The translations under genes and the position numbers were made by a program. A stretch of 17,487 bases of DNA from Actinomycetota bacterium (lineage in GTDB: Bacteria > Actinomycetota > Acidimicrobiia > Acidimicrobiales > Microtrichaceae): NCBI GenBank assembly GCA_009700815.1, contig WLLG01000014.1:1-17487 (forward strand), written 5' to 3'. The notes below the pieces were generated by a model that was not told where the DNA came from, ran no database searches, and was given only the letters and a program-made list of their open reading frames with translations. Positions 1 through 6,001 of the stretch are shown here, one piece after another (position 1 is the stretch's first letter; the number at the start of each line of letters is the position of its first letter).

Positions 1-282
1 AGTCCCTGACCAGTCCATGCCAGCAGCGGGAATGCTGGATAGACCGTGGCCACGAAAGTCCAGTGATGCGCAGTGGTAGTCCTGGAGCTGATCTGTTACT
101 GGTGCCCAGACTGCGGCGCAAAACCCCGTGGCGTGGGCAAAGAGGACAGATTGGTCGGCAATTCCCGCTCCGCCGCGTTCTCCGAGGTCATAGGTAGCAA
201 TCTCAACCCCAGAACTCGACAGCGTCCGAGTGGGCTGTGGGAGGGGGTGAAATTCGAACGGGAGTCTGCTGGGCTCTGACAC
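1..282 (-). CDS. alpha/beta hydrolase, N-terminal part (runs off window start)
   Basis: Reading the minus strand from a GTG at 282 gives 94 open residues to the window edge. The translation holds the hallmarks of an alpha/beta-hydrolase N-terminus: a beta strand leading to the oxyanion-type motif FAHATGFCAAVW (about residues 47-58), then SLDFRGHGLS (about 73-82), the usual D-x-R-G-H-G turn that precedes the helix before the nucleophile elbow. The catalytic serine would lie outside the window, so activity and substrate cannot be judged. An in-frame TGA at 295-297 sits upstream, which limits the start to GTG 282 or further in; the Shine-Dalgarno signal is weak. It is divergent from the PAS-GGDEF-EAL gene, with a shared gap of 130 bases. 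The plus-strand reading of this stretch has no recognisable protein and is taken as a shadow. The fold is likely; the exact function (esterase, epoxide hydrolase, haloalkane dehalogenase or other) is unknown. Confidence 0.8.
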   Translation of the reverse strand, partial: MSEPSRLPFEFHPLPQPTRTLSSSGVEIATYDLGERGGAGIADQSVLFAHATGFCAAVWAPVTDQLQDYHCASLDFRGHGLSSIPAAGMDWSGT

Positions 283-324
283 GAGTACAGACTGTCATCC
301 TTACACTGCCCAGTTGGTGCGCTC

Positions 325-352
325 TTGCTAAGTCATTGGGGCGAGCTACAGT
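325..352 (+). promoter_or_regulatory. candidate sigma-A-type promoter for the GGDEF-EAL gene
   Basis: TTGCTA (325-330) and TACAGT (347-352) are spaced by 16 bases and resemble -35 and -10 elements (4/6 and 5/6 to consensus). Transcription would start near 359, giving a leader of about 54 bases before ATG 413. It rests on pattern match only. Confidence 0.3.
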
Positions 353-412
353 AAGTGTCAGCATTACTACTCTAAGTGGGAAGGTGTTCGAGCTTGAACG
401 GCTCTCGGGAAG

Positions 413-2176
413 ATGACTGATCCTTCACATTTGGCGGGGCCTGTAGTGAAGGCCGATACGGAGTACTCCCTGCTTCGTCGCGCTGCGTTTGCAAGCATGG
501 ATGCCGAGTCAATATTGACGGCCGAGTTTGATGCCGATGGACAAGTCGTAGATTTTCGTTTTGTTGTGACGAATGTGGTTGCTTCACAGGTGTTGCGCAG
601 ACCAATGGTTGAGCTCCTCGGACACACAGTGACCGAAGTTTTTCCCTCCTCAGGGGCGAACCTAGTCAGGATCTGGGCAGAGTGTCTGGCCTCAGGTATT
701 GCAATGCTTGAAGAGATCCAGATTGATACCGATATGGAGCATCCACGCTGGATTCGCCAGCAGGTACTACCCCTCGGAGACGCGATTGCAGTCACCTCTC
801 ACGACATTACTGACCGTCGCCGAGCCGAGGCTGACCTGCGGTCCTTGGCCCACCAAGACCCGCTGACTGAACTACCAAACAGACGTGCTGCGCTTGACGG
901 GATTTGTGCCTCGTTGGAACGTCATGGCCACGGGTCGCCAACCACGGTGCTCTTCGTTGATCTGGACCGCTTTAAGACTGTCAATGACACGTTTGGGCAT
1001 GCAGGTGGAGATGAACTACTACGACAGATAGCTGCGCGATTGGGCTCTGTCCTGAGAGCCGAGGACATGGTGGCCCGCTTTGGCGGTGACGAGTTTGTGG
1101 TTTGTCTTGATGGGTCGACATCCCCCCAAGGTGTGAGCTCAATCATTGACAAGTTGGTTGATGCGCTACGCGTGCCTTTCAGAATTGGGGACAGTGATGT
1201 TGCAATCTCGGCAAGTATTGGAGTCGCTACTAGTCACCCCGACTGGTCCGGCACCATCGATACTGCCAACCTTCTCGTACACCAAGCAGATATCGCAGCC
1301 TACGAAGCCAAACGTCAGGGACGCGATCAGGTAGCCATCTTCGATGAACGCATAGGTCACCGAGTTGACCGTGCGGGCATGATTGTCAGGGAACTACGCA
1401 ATGCCCTCTCGGAAGGCCATCTGGAGGTGCACTTTCAAGCGCAGGTTCACTTAGAAACCCGGAGGCCGGTTGGACTCGAGGCGCTGGTTCGATGGAACCA
1501 TCCTGAGCACGGACTCCTGAGCGCAGGAGAGTTTTTGCCGCTCGCTGAGGATGCAGGGCTGACCGTGCCCCTCGGGAGATGGGTGCGACAGCGCGCTATG
1601 GAGTCGTGGAAGCGCAGCCTGGGCTCACTCCCCTCGAACTTGACTGACAAAATGATCCTCTGGTTCAAGGTTTCGCCAACTGAACTGCAGAGCAATTTTA
1701 TAGCTTGGCTCGTTGCCGATGCAGCAGCAGCAGGTTTCGCGCACTCCTCCGTCGGAATTGAGATGGAGGCGGAGTCTCCCGAGGCAGTTTTTGCGATCAA
1801 GAAGCAAACCCTCGAAGAGCTTCGCGCCCTTGGTTTTAGGATCGCGCTGACAGAAGTCTCGGTGAATCATGCCGGGATCTCGGCGCTCCACTCCTTCGCT
1901 GCTGATGTCATCAAACTAGAGCGAGTGGCTGTCACGCAGCTGGGGGAGTCGGCGGGTTCGACCCGAACAGCGCTCCTAGGGGTTCTCTCTGTCTTGGGCT
2001 CTCTCAGTGCGGAACTGGGTATGCAACTGTGCGCAGGCGGCATTGAGTCTGAAGCACAACTTGCTCCGCTAAAGGATCACGGGTTTGTCTCTGGGGCTGG
2101 CGACCATCTGGCGCCAGTTGTGTCAGAGCCGGACCTAGTTGAAGCTCTAGAAAATATGTTTGCTACCTCAACCTAG
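413..2176 (+). CDS. PAS-GGDEF-EAL protein: likely diguanylate cyclase with a degenerate EAL domain
   Basis: A 587-residue cytoplasmic protein without membrane segments. Residues about 25-135 form a PAS-like sensor ending in the typical DITDRRRAE linker. Residues about 143-310 are a GGDEF domain with intact GGDEF (224-228) and an inhibitory-site RxxD (215-218) five residues before it, so it should make c-di-GMP from two GTP with product feedback. Residues about 322-575 form an EAL domain that keeps EALVRW (356-361) but has lost key residues: the DDFG-type metal-binding pair reads T480-E481, the KID motif reads KLE (501-503), the AEGVE motif reads AGGIE (541-545) and the QGY motif is absent. 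Phosphodiesterase activity is therefore unlikely; the domain may bind c-di-GMP or regulate the cyclase. Start: an in-frame TGA at 395 leaves ATG 413 as the first start, though a GGGAAG lies directly against it, so GTG at codon 12 is possible. It is convergent with devR. Confidence 0.93.
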   Translation: MTDPSHLAGPVVKADTEYSLLRRAAFASMDAESILTAEFDADGQVVDFRFVVTNVVASQVLRRPMVELLGHTVTEVFPSSGANLVRIWAECLASGIAMLEEIQIDTDMEHPRWIRQQVLPLGDAIAVTSHDITDRRRAEADLRSLAHQDPLTELPNRRAALDGICASLERHGHGSPTTVLFVDLDRFKTVNDTFGHAGGDELLRQIAARLGSVLRAEDMVARFGGDEFVVCLDGSTSPQGVSSIIDKLVDALRVPFRIGDSDVAISASIGVATSHPDWSGTIDTANLLVHQADIAAYEAKRQGRDQVAIFDERIGHRVDRAGMIVRELRNALSEGHLEVHFQAQVHLETRRPVGLEALVRWNHPEHGLLSAGEFLPLAEDAGLTVPLGRWVRQRAMESWKRSLGSLPSNLTDKMILWFKVSPTELQSNFIAWLVADAAAAGFAHSSVGIEMEAESPEAVFAIKKQTLEELRALGFRIALTEVSVNHAGISALHSFAADVIKLERVAVTQLGESAGSTRTALLGVLSVLGSLSAELGMQLCAGGIESEAQLAPLKDHGFVSGAGDHLAPVVSEPDLVEALENMFATST

Positions 2177-2232
2177 AACTTACCCTTCGGGTCACCGTAG
2201 GCTCGAACCGCTAGCTGCAAGCGTGCTCTGCG

Positions 2233-2255
2233 CCTAGGGTCTAGCCCTGTCTAGG
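2233..2255. terminator. weak inverted repeat in the convergent gap between GGDEF-EAL and devR
   Basis: The 84-base gap between the two convergent genes contains CCTAG (2233-2237) and CTAGG (2251-2255) with an inner AGGG/CCCT alternative pairing, and a short ACCC-TTC-GGGT hairpin at 2182-2192. None has a T run, so a terminator role is only inferred from position. Confidence 0.2.
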
Positions 2256-2260
2256 GGTTC

Positions 2261-2914
2261 CTAAGTCTGCCTTCGGTCCTCGCGAGCTTGTTGTCGTACG
2301 GCAAAGACAGCGGCCTCTGTTCGACGTGATAAGCCCATCTTTGAGAGCAAGCTCGAGACGTAGTTTTTGACAGTCTTTTCGGCGAGGAACATCTCGTCGG
2401 CAATTTGTCGATTGGTCAGGCCCTCGGCCAGATACTCCAGAATTCGTAGTTCCTGCGGAGTGAGGTACTTCACCCGCTCGTCAGTTTGGGAGGCTAGACC
2501 CCTGAGGCGAGACTTGGCAGCTTCAATATCTGCGAGATCAATAATTGATCGCCCACCGGCTACAGCTCGAATTGCTTCGCACAGCACATCGGTGCGGATC
2601 TGCTTGAGCAGAAATCCGTTCGCTCCGGCAAGGATTGCACTGAGCAGTGCTGAGTCTTCTTCAAATGCAGTCAAAATGAGAAAGCGAATCCCTGGGTGCA
2701 TGGAGTGCAGATCCCGGCATACATCGATTCCACTCCCATCGGGCAGTCGTACATCGAGTACCACCACATCGGGCATCTGCCGAGGGATCAAGCTGAGCGC
2801 TTCCGCAGCTGAACCTGCTTCACCCACGACGGACAGGTCATCAGTGGCGTCTATGAGATCGCGGACTCCGCGTCGCACGATTTCGTGGTCATCCACTAAG
2901 AACACTCTTACCAT
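2261..2914 (-). CDS. devR: DevR/DosR-like NarL-LuxR family response regulator
   Basis: A two-component response regulator that binds DNA when phosphorylated by its kinase. From ATG 2914 it has 217 residues, the same length as Mycobacterium tuberculosis DevR/DosR, and shows the same signature: MVRVFLVDDHEIVRRG at the start, acidic pocket D8-D9, phospho-acceptor D54 in LDVRLPDG, T82 and K104. The C-terminal LuxR-type helix-turn-helix (about 150-205) contains GLTNRQIADEMFLAEKTVKN, where K180, K183 and N184 match the DNA-contacting Lys-Lys-Asn of DosR, one position shifted. An open frame continues upstream to 3019, but those 35 residues match nothing in the family and would overlap the regulatory gap, so the shorter start was chosen; its ribosome site is weak. 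It is divergent from the adjacent DevS-like kinase, unlike the co-directional devR-devS of mycobacteria. The family call is firm; the stimulus (hypoxia, NO, redox or other) is inference. Confidence 0.93.
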   Translation of the reverse strand: MVRVFLVDDHEIVRRGVRDLIDATDDLSVVGEAGSAAEALSLIPRQMPDVVVLDVRLPDGSGIDVCRDLHSMHPGIRFLILTAFEEDSALLSAILAGANGFLLKQIRTDVLCEAIRAVAGGRSIIDLADIEAAKSRLRGLASQTDERVKYLTPQELRILEYLAEGLTNRQIADEMFLAEKTVKNYVSSLLSKMGLSRRTEAAVFAVRQQAREDRRQT

Positions 2915-2970
2915 CGATTCATTTTCGCATAAATTTGTGTGTTTTGCAGCCTCTCCTGAGGGCGTGTGGA

Positions 2971-2984
2971 GTGACATTGGTCTC
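2971..2984. promoter_or_regulatory. DosR-box-like palindrome in the devR / kinase divergent gap
   Basis: The sequence GTGACATTGGTCTC reads as GxGAC-N4-GTCxC. The core of the known DosR box is GGGAC-N4-GTCCC, so 8 of 10 core bases fit, and the two mismatches are at mirror positions. It ends eight bases before TACAAT (2992-2997) and lies 57 bases upstream of the devR start, a position from which it could control both genes. Match to the published consensus is seen; binding is inferred. Confidence 0.45.
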
Positions 2985-2991
2985 GGCTGTG

Positions 2992-2997
2992 TACAAT
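2992..2997 (+). promoter_or_regulatory. -10 element of the histidine kinase promoter
   Basis: TACAAT matches the -10 consensus in five of six positions. No good -35 hexamer is visible at the right spacing, as often seen at activator-dependent promoters; the DosR-like palindrome occupies the place just upstream. The start of transcription would be near 3004. Confidence 0.4.
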
Positions 2998-3058
2998 CTG
3001 CCCCATCAACAGGGCTCACGAAAGCTGGTTGTGGACTGATTGGGAGGAGGTGACCGAA

Positions 3059-3085
3059 ATGTCACGAGGAGCCGAGTTTTGCTGA
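3059..3085 (+). CDS. possible 8-codon leader ORF ahead of the histidine kinase
   Basis: GGAGGAGG at 3042-3049 is the best Shine-Dalgarno sequence seen in the window. It points to ATG 3059 (or GTG 3050 in the same frame), which encodes only MSRGAEFC before TGA at 3083-3085. This frame is not the kinase frame. The leader stop overlaps the proposed kinase start (TTG 3079), the arrangement expected for translational coupling. The alternative is that ATG 3059 is the true kinase start and one base has been gained or lost near 3075. Confidence 0.25.
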   Translation: MSRGAEFC

Positions 3086-4506
3086 GCGATATCTCGAATA
3101 TGACACCAATTCTCAATGCACTCTCTCAGGCTGCTCTGATCGTCAAGCCCGAAACAGGCGAGATTGTTCTGGCTAACCATTTGGCTTCAGAACTCTTCCT
3201 GTGCTCACGTGAAAAGCTTGAGACGCTGGTCGTTGAGGACTTGATTCCCGGCAGATTAGCCCACGATCATATTTCGCTCAGGGGCAAGTTTCAGGCTCAT
3301 GACATCTCTCGAGAGATGACTCAGGGCCGAGCAGTATCGACACGGCTCCTCGACGGTTCTGAAAAGTCCCTAGTGGTGTCAATCGGAAATCTGCCACTAG
3401 AGGGTGAGACCTTGGTTCTTGCAGTGTTGCGGGACGTCACGGAAGCTAGGTCGCGGGACGAGTCCGTGCTCCATATTCTGGAAGCTCTTGACTACATAGA
3501 AATTGGACTTGTCGTCCTGAAGTCAGATCCGCTCGTGATTGTCCACGCAAACCAAATGGCCTGCCGACTCTCTGGCTACGGCTTGGCGGACCTCGTCGGG
3601 CGATCCCTCGGAACCCTTGGGATTGCTTTCTCTGAGGATTTGCTGCTCCCGGAACAGCGGGTTAAGGGTTCCTCTAGTCAAAGGCCAATCAGTGAACAGT
3701 CGATGATGCGGCAGGACGGATTAGTCGCTCCGGTGCAGGTTGAATTCGCCAGACTCAGGCCGGCGGAGTCATCTGGTGATGGCATTCTCATGATTTTTCG
3801 CGACTTGCTGGCTCGCCGCAGGATCGAATCGACCAGGCGGGCGGCTGAGTTGCGGGAACAAGAGGAGCAGCGACTGCGACTTGTTGCAGGCGAACGCGAC
3901 CGCATTGCCCGAGACTTCCACGACACGGTGATTCAGCAGATCTTTGGTACGGGGCTGAATCTTCAAGGGCTTGCAGCGAGTTCCGAGGGGGAAGTCAAGG
4001 AGCGTCTTGAGCGCTCTATCGCAGATCTAGATTCCACAATTACTGAGATTCGCAGAGCAATTTTCGACCTGCACCAGCCAATCGCTGCCGTCGATCAAGT
4101 CCGAACCCGAGTCTTGCAAGTTCTCGATGAAGCTGAACAGAACTTGGGTTTCCCCTGCGCTGTTCGCTTTGAAGGTTCAACGTCTGATCTGCCACAGGTC
4201 TGCGTGGATGAGATGATTCCTGTGCTTCGTGAGGGTCTGTCAAATGTTGTGAAACACAGCAGAGCCGAGTCGGTCTCGGTCACGTTAAGCGCAGATTCCT
4301 CACTGCGTCTTTCCATCTACGACGACGGAGTTGGCTTTGACCGGGTGGGAAGTTCGCCACGGGGACATCAATATGGGATTGAGAACATGGAGGCTCGCGC
4401 GCTGAACCTTAGGGGTTTTCTTGAGTTCAAGTCACCGAAAGAAGGCGGAACCCTTCTGCTGTGGCAGGTTCCCCTCTTTTCGAGCGATACCGCGGGAGAT
4501 AGCTAA
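3079..4506 (+). CDS. PAS-PAS sensor histidine kinase, DevS/NarL type (HisKA_3)
   Basis: The likely partner of the neighbouring DevR-like regulator. From TTG 3079 (AGGAG at 3067-3071, 7 bases upstream) it has 475 residues. It has no membrane segment, so the sensor is cytoplasmic. Two PAS-like domains (about 8-122 and 130-245) are followed by a charged coiled coil (about 245-272) and a HisKA_3 dimerisation domain with RIARDFHDTVIQQIFGTGL, where H281 is the phospho-acceptor; mycobacterial DevS/DosT carry a very similar motif. The ATP-binding domain has N389 in EGLSNVVKH, DDGVGFD (415-421) and YGIENM (432-437). DevS and DosT sense O2, NO and CO through heme in GAF domains; here GAF domains are replaced by PAS domains, so the ligand is unknown. 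Each PAS has one cysteine near the same place (about C42 and C162). Start alternatives are TTG 3040 and ATG 3100. Confidence 0.9.
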   Translation: MLSDISNMTPILNALSQAALIVKPETGEIVLANHLASELFLCSREKLETLVVEDLIPGRLAHDHISLRGKFQAHDISREMTQGRAVSTRLLDGSEKSLVVSIGNLPLEGETLVLAVLRDVTEARSRDESVLHILEALDYIEIGLVVLKSDPLVIVHANQMACRLSGYGLADLVGRSLGTLGIAFSEDLLLPEQRVKGSSSQRPISEQSMMRQDGLVAPVQVEFARLRPAESSGDGILMIFRDLLARRRIESTRRAAELREQEEQRLRLVAGERDRIARDFHDTVIQQIFGTGLNLQGLAASSEGEVKERLERSIADLDSTITEIRRAIFDLHQPIAAVDQVRTRVLQVLDEAEQNLGFPCAVRFEGSTSDLPQVCVDEMIPVLREGLSNVVKHSRAESVSVTLSADSSLRLSIYDDGVGFDRVGSSPRGHQYGIENMEARALNLRGFLEFKSPKEGGTLLLWQVPLFSSDTAGDS

Positions 4507-4724
4507 GACGGAGGATCTTTCCCCTCCCTGCAAGCAACCCCAGTTTGATCTAAGGGGTAGTTGGGTGGGCAGCAAGTAGGGGCTTTGTGCCCTAACAGAG
4601 CTAGGCGTTTGGGAGCAGGATAGACAACAGTGATGAGTCGGCCGCTCAGCAGGCCGGCAGTCAGGACGGAGCGCAACGCGCCGGATGCCCCTCTCTCCCA
4701 AGGACCCGCGCACTTTGCCCTCCC

Positions 4725-4766
4725 GGCTCGCTGCTGCCACTGGAAACCGGTGGCAGCAGCGAAGCC
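4725..4766. other. strong GC-rich hairpin, possible terminator or small-RNA element
   Basis: The arms TCGCTGCTGCCACTGG (4728-4743) and CCGGTGGCAGCAGCGA (4747-4762) pair over 16 bp with a single G-U and an AAA loop. With one bulged A (4763), GGC (4725-4727) also pairs with GCC (4764-4766), making about 19 bp. It is followed by a C run, not a T run, on the plus strand, and by no T run on the minus strand. It could act as a U-less terminator, a transcript-end stabiliser or part of a small RNA. Confidence 0.6.
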
Positions 4767-4876
4767 CCCCCAACTCTGTTCTGCTCAGGCACGCATGTTG
4801 AAACCTCACCGACTGCTCCAGAGCAGAGCCGAGCGCTTTCAGCCTGAAGGGGGTTCTTAACTTGATCAGGAAAGGT

Positions 4877-4890
4877 AGGACTTTCGGCAC
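4877..4890. promoter_or_regulatory. DosR-box-like site upstream of the 4963 gene
   Basis: AGGACTTTCGGCAC fits the DosR core GGGAC-N4-GTCCC with three mismatches and sits inside a wider imperfect palindrome whose ends are GTAG and CTAC (4874-4892 region). TATGAG (4917-4922) could be the -10 element; the site would then be centred near -45, typical of DosR activation. Binding is inferred. Confidence 0.35.
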
Positions 4891-4962
4891 TACTCAGGAC
4901 CGCTCAGTCGCGAGAGTATGAGGTGTCAAATGAATTCTGCTTGCTCTTCACGAGGATAAGGA

Positions 4963-5439
4963 ATGCGCATGGTTACAGAAATTCTTTCTACCGAGGCCAC
5001 GCTGAACTACAGCCGGACTCGTCAGGAATCTTGGTTGGAGGAAGGCGCTCTCCGGCCGCCCACAGCGCCCCGACCGCTCAGTTTGGTTGAGTCCCCCGAG
5101 ATACAGGTTTGGGGGGATGATGAGGTTTTTGAGTTCACCACAAGAATTCGTGACCGCGAAGCGCGCTGCTTTTGGGCAAATGGGATCGTGTCGGGAGATG
5201 AGGAATTGATTGAGCGGATCAGCCGAGCCTTGCCCACGACCGAATGGACTCTCGATCCAATCGCCGTTGCTCATGCCGTCAGTCAGGTCGTGATCTACCC
5301 CGTGAACATTGCAGTGAGTTCGGATGTAACAGCTTCTGGCAAGGGTTCGAACCACGCGGATTTAACTAGGTCGTCGCCAGGGCAGAGTACGTGCGGACAA
5401 CAGCGGCCTGCTGGCAGCCGGCCCGCCGAGACGATCTGA
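4963..5439 (+). CDS. hypothetical protein, 158 residues
   Basis: I do not recognise this protein. It starts at ATG 4963 with GAGGA six bases upstream and AAGGA abutting the start, so the start is well supported. Residues about 45-118 look like a folded alpha/beta region: IQVWGDDEVFEFTTRIRDRE, then SGDEELIERISRAL (an amphipathic helix) and a hydrophobic stretch VAHAVSQVVIYPVNIAV. Residues from about 119 onward are Ser/Gly/Gln/Arg-rich and look disordered or out of frame. There is no signal peptide and no clear membrane segment. The next gene starts 36 bases later on the same strand, so both probably share a transcript that begins after the DosR-like site. The context suggests a stress or dormancy role, which is inference only. 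Confidence 0.65.
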   Translation: MRMVTEILSTEATLNYSRTRQESWLEEGALRPPTAPRPLSLVESPEIQVWGDDEVFEFTTRIRDREARCFWANGIVSGDEELIERISRALPTTEWTLDPIAVAHAVSQVVIYPVNIAVSSDVTASGKGSNHADLTRSSPGQSTCGQQRPAGSRPAETI

Positions 5440-5475
5440 ATCCGAGCCTCTGGAAAGCGAAGAGCGAGGTGAAGC

Positions 5476-5901
5476 GTGAGCAACAACGAGGTGTCCTACG
5501 ACTGGTCTGGTCTTGAAGTCCTGTCATTTGACGATTGCCTTGAGCGGCTGGCTCTTGCTTCGGTGGGCCGAATTGGTTTTATTGACGGCGGAAGTCCCGC
5601 GATTCTGCCAGTCAATTTTGCTCTTACCGGACTGTCTATTGTCTTTCGAGCAGGTTATGGATCGAAGCTGAGTTCAGCGATAGCACTCCAGCCGGTCTGC
5701 TTTGAGATTGACGCTTGGAATTCGCTGGACCACACCGGATGGAGTGTCTTAGCTAAGGGCTTTGCAGGCGAGGTCGTTGCGGCAGAGGAAATTGAGCAAC
5801 TAAGCGTTCTTCCGGTGAGACCATGGAGTCACCCGGAGCTTCGCGAGACTTGGGTTCGAATCGTGATTGAAGAACTGACTGGACGACAGATTGCTCCTTA
5901 A
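5476..5901 (+). CDS. pyridoxamine 5'-phosphate oxidase-like (FMN/F420 split-barrel) protein
   Basis: A 141-residue soluble protein of the PNPOx-like split-barrel group (PF12900-type). The family signature is plain: an LSFDDCLERLALASVGRIGF opening (16-35), PAILPVNFAL (41-50), FRAGYGSKL (57-65), CFEIDAWN (75-82) and TGWSVLAKGFAGEV (87-100). These proteins bind FMN, F420 or heme and usually act as reductases or cofactor-binding stress proteins; the real substrate cannot be read from sequence. M. tuberculosis has a similar protein, Rv3129, in the DosR regulon, which fits the DevR-type regulator and DosR-like site nearby. The start is GTG 5476 with GAGG six bases upstream. It is likely cotranscribed with the preceding hypothetical gene. 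It is not expected to be the true PdxH, which is longer and has different motifs. Confidence 0.87.
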   Translation: MSNNEVSYDWSGLEVLSFDDCLERLALASVGRIGFIDGGSPAILPVNFALTGLSIVFRAGYGSKLSSAIALQPVCFEIDAWNSLDHTGWSVLAKGFAGEVVAAEEIEQLSVLPVRPWSHPELRETWVRIVIEELTGRQIAP

Positions 5902-6001
5902 TGACTCGGGGCCGAATGCCCGATGCATGTTCAGCTGAGTTGTTCTCGGGGCTTCGGTTTTCGTCACCGGATTATCTGGGTCGGGTAGCTTAGGACAGGT
6001 G

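Larger units (their letters stand above)
4507..4962 (+). other. 456-base stretch without a convincing gene
   Basis: This lies between the kinase and the next gene on the same strand. The open frames here (4630-4860 plus, 4432-4890 minus) have skewed composition, no recognisable motif and no fitting ribosome site. The stretch holds a GGAGG/CCTCC pair right after the kinase stop (4511-4528, possible weak terminator), a CGGCC/GGCCG pair near 4633-4651, the strong hairpin at 4725-4766, a 6-bp CTGCTC/GAGCAG hairpin at 4813-4826 and a DosR-box-like site at 4877-4890. The density of structure suggests a long leader or a small RNA rather than empty spacer. Confidence 0.6.

Noticed and set aside
73..279. 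68-residue plus-strand open frame
   Set aside because: It is the complement of the alpha/beta-hydrolase N-terminus, which has clear motifs; the plus reading has none.
2190..2215. tRNA T-arm-like sequence (GGTTCGAGCC on the minus strand)
   Set aside because: The flanks do not pair as a T stem and no acceptor, D or anticodon arms could be placed.
2915..3019. 35-residue N-terminal extension of the DevR-like regulator
   Set aside because: The family protein begins at MVRVFLVDD; the extension has no similarity and covers the regulatory gap.
4690..4780. Actinobacterial 6C small RNA
   Set aside because: 6C RNA has C runs in two loops; here the C run follows the hairpin and the loop is AAA.
4432..4890. 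152-residue minus-strand frame and 76-residue plus frame (4630-4860)
   Set aside because: Arg/Pro/Cys-rich composition, no motif, no suitable ribosome site, and both run through the strong hairpin and, for the minus frame, into the kinase gene.
4507..4962. c-di-GMP (GEMM) or c-di-AMP riboswitch
   Set aside because: Tempting because of the GGDEF neighbour, but none of the conserved riboswitch core motifs could be found.
5948..5964. Third DosR-box-like site upstream of the lipase (GGGGCTTCGGTTTT)
   Set aside because: The right half lacks GTCCC-like bases and the GGGAC half is altered, so the match is not better than chance.
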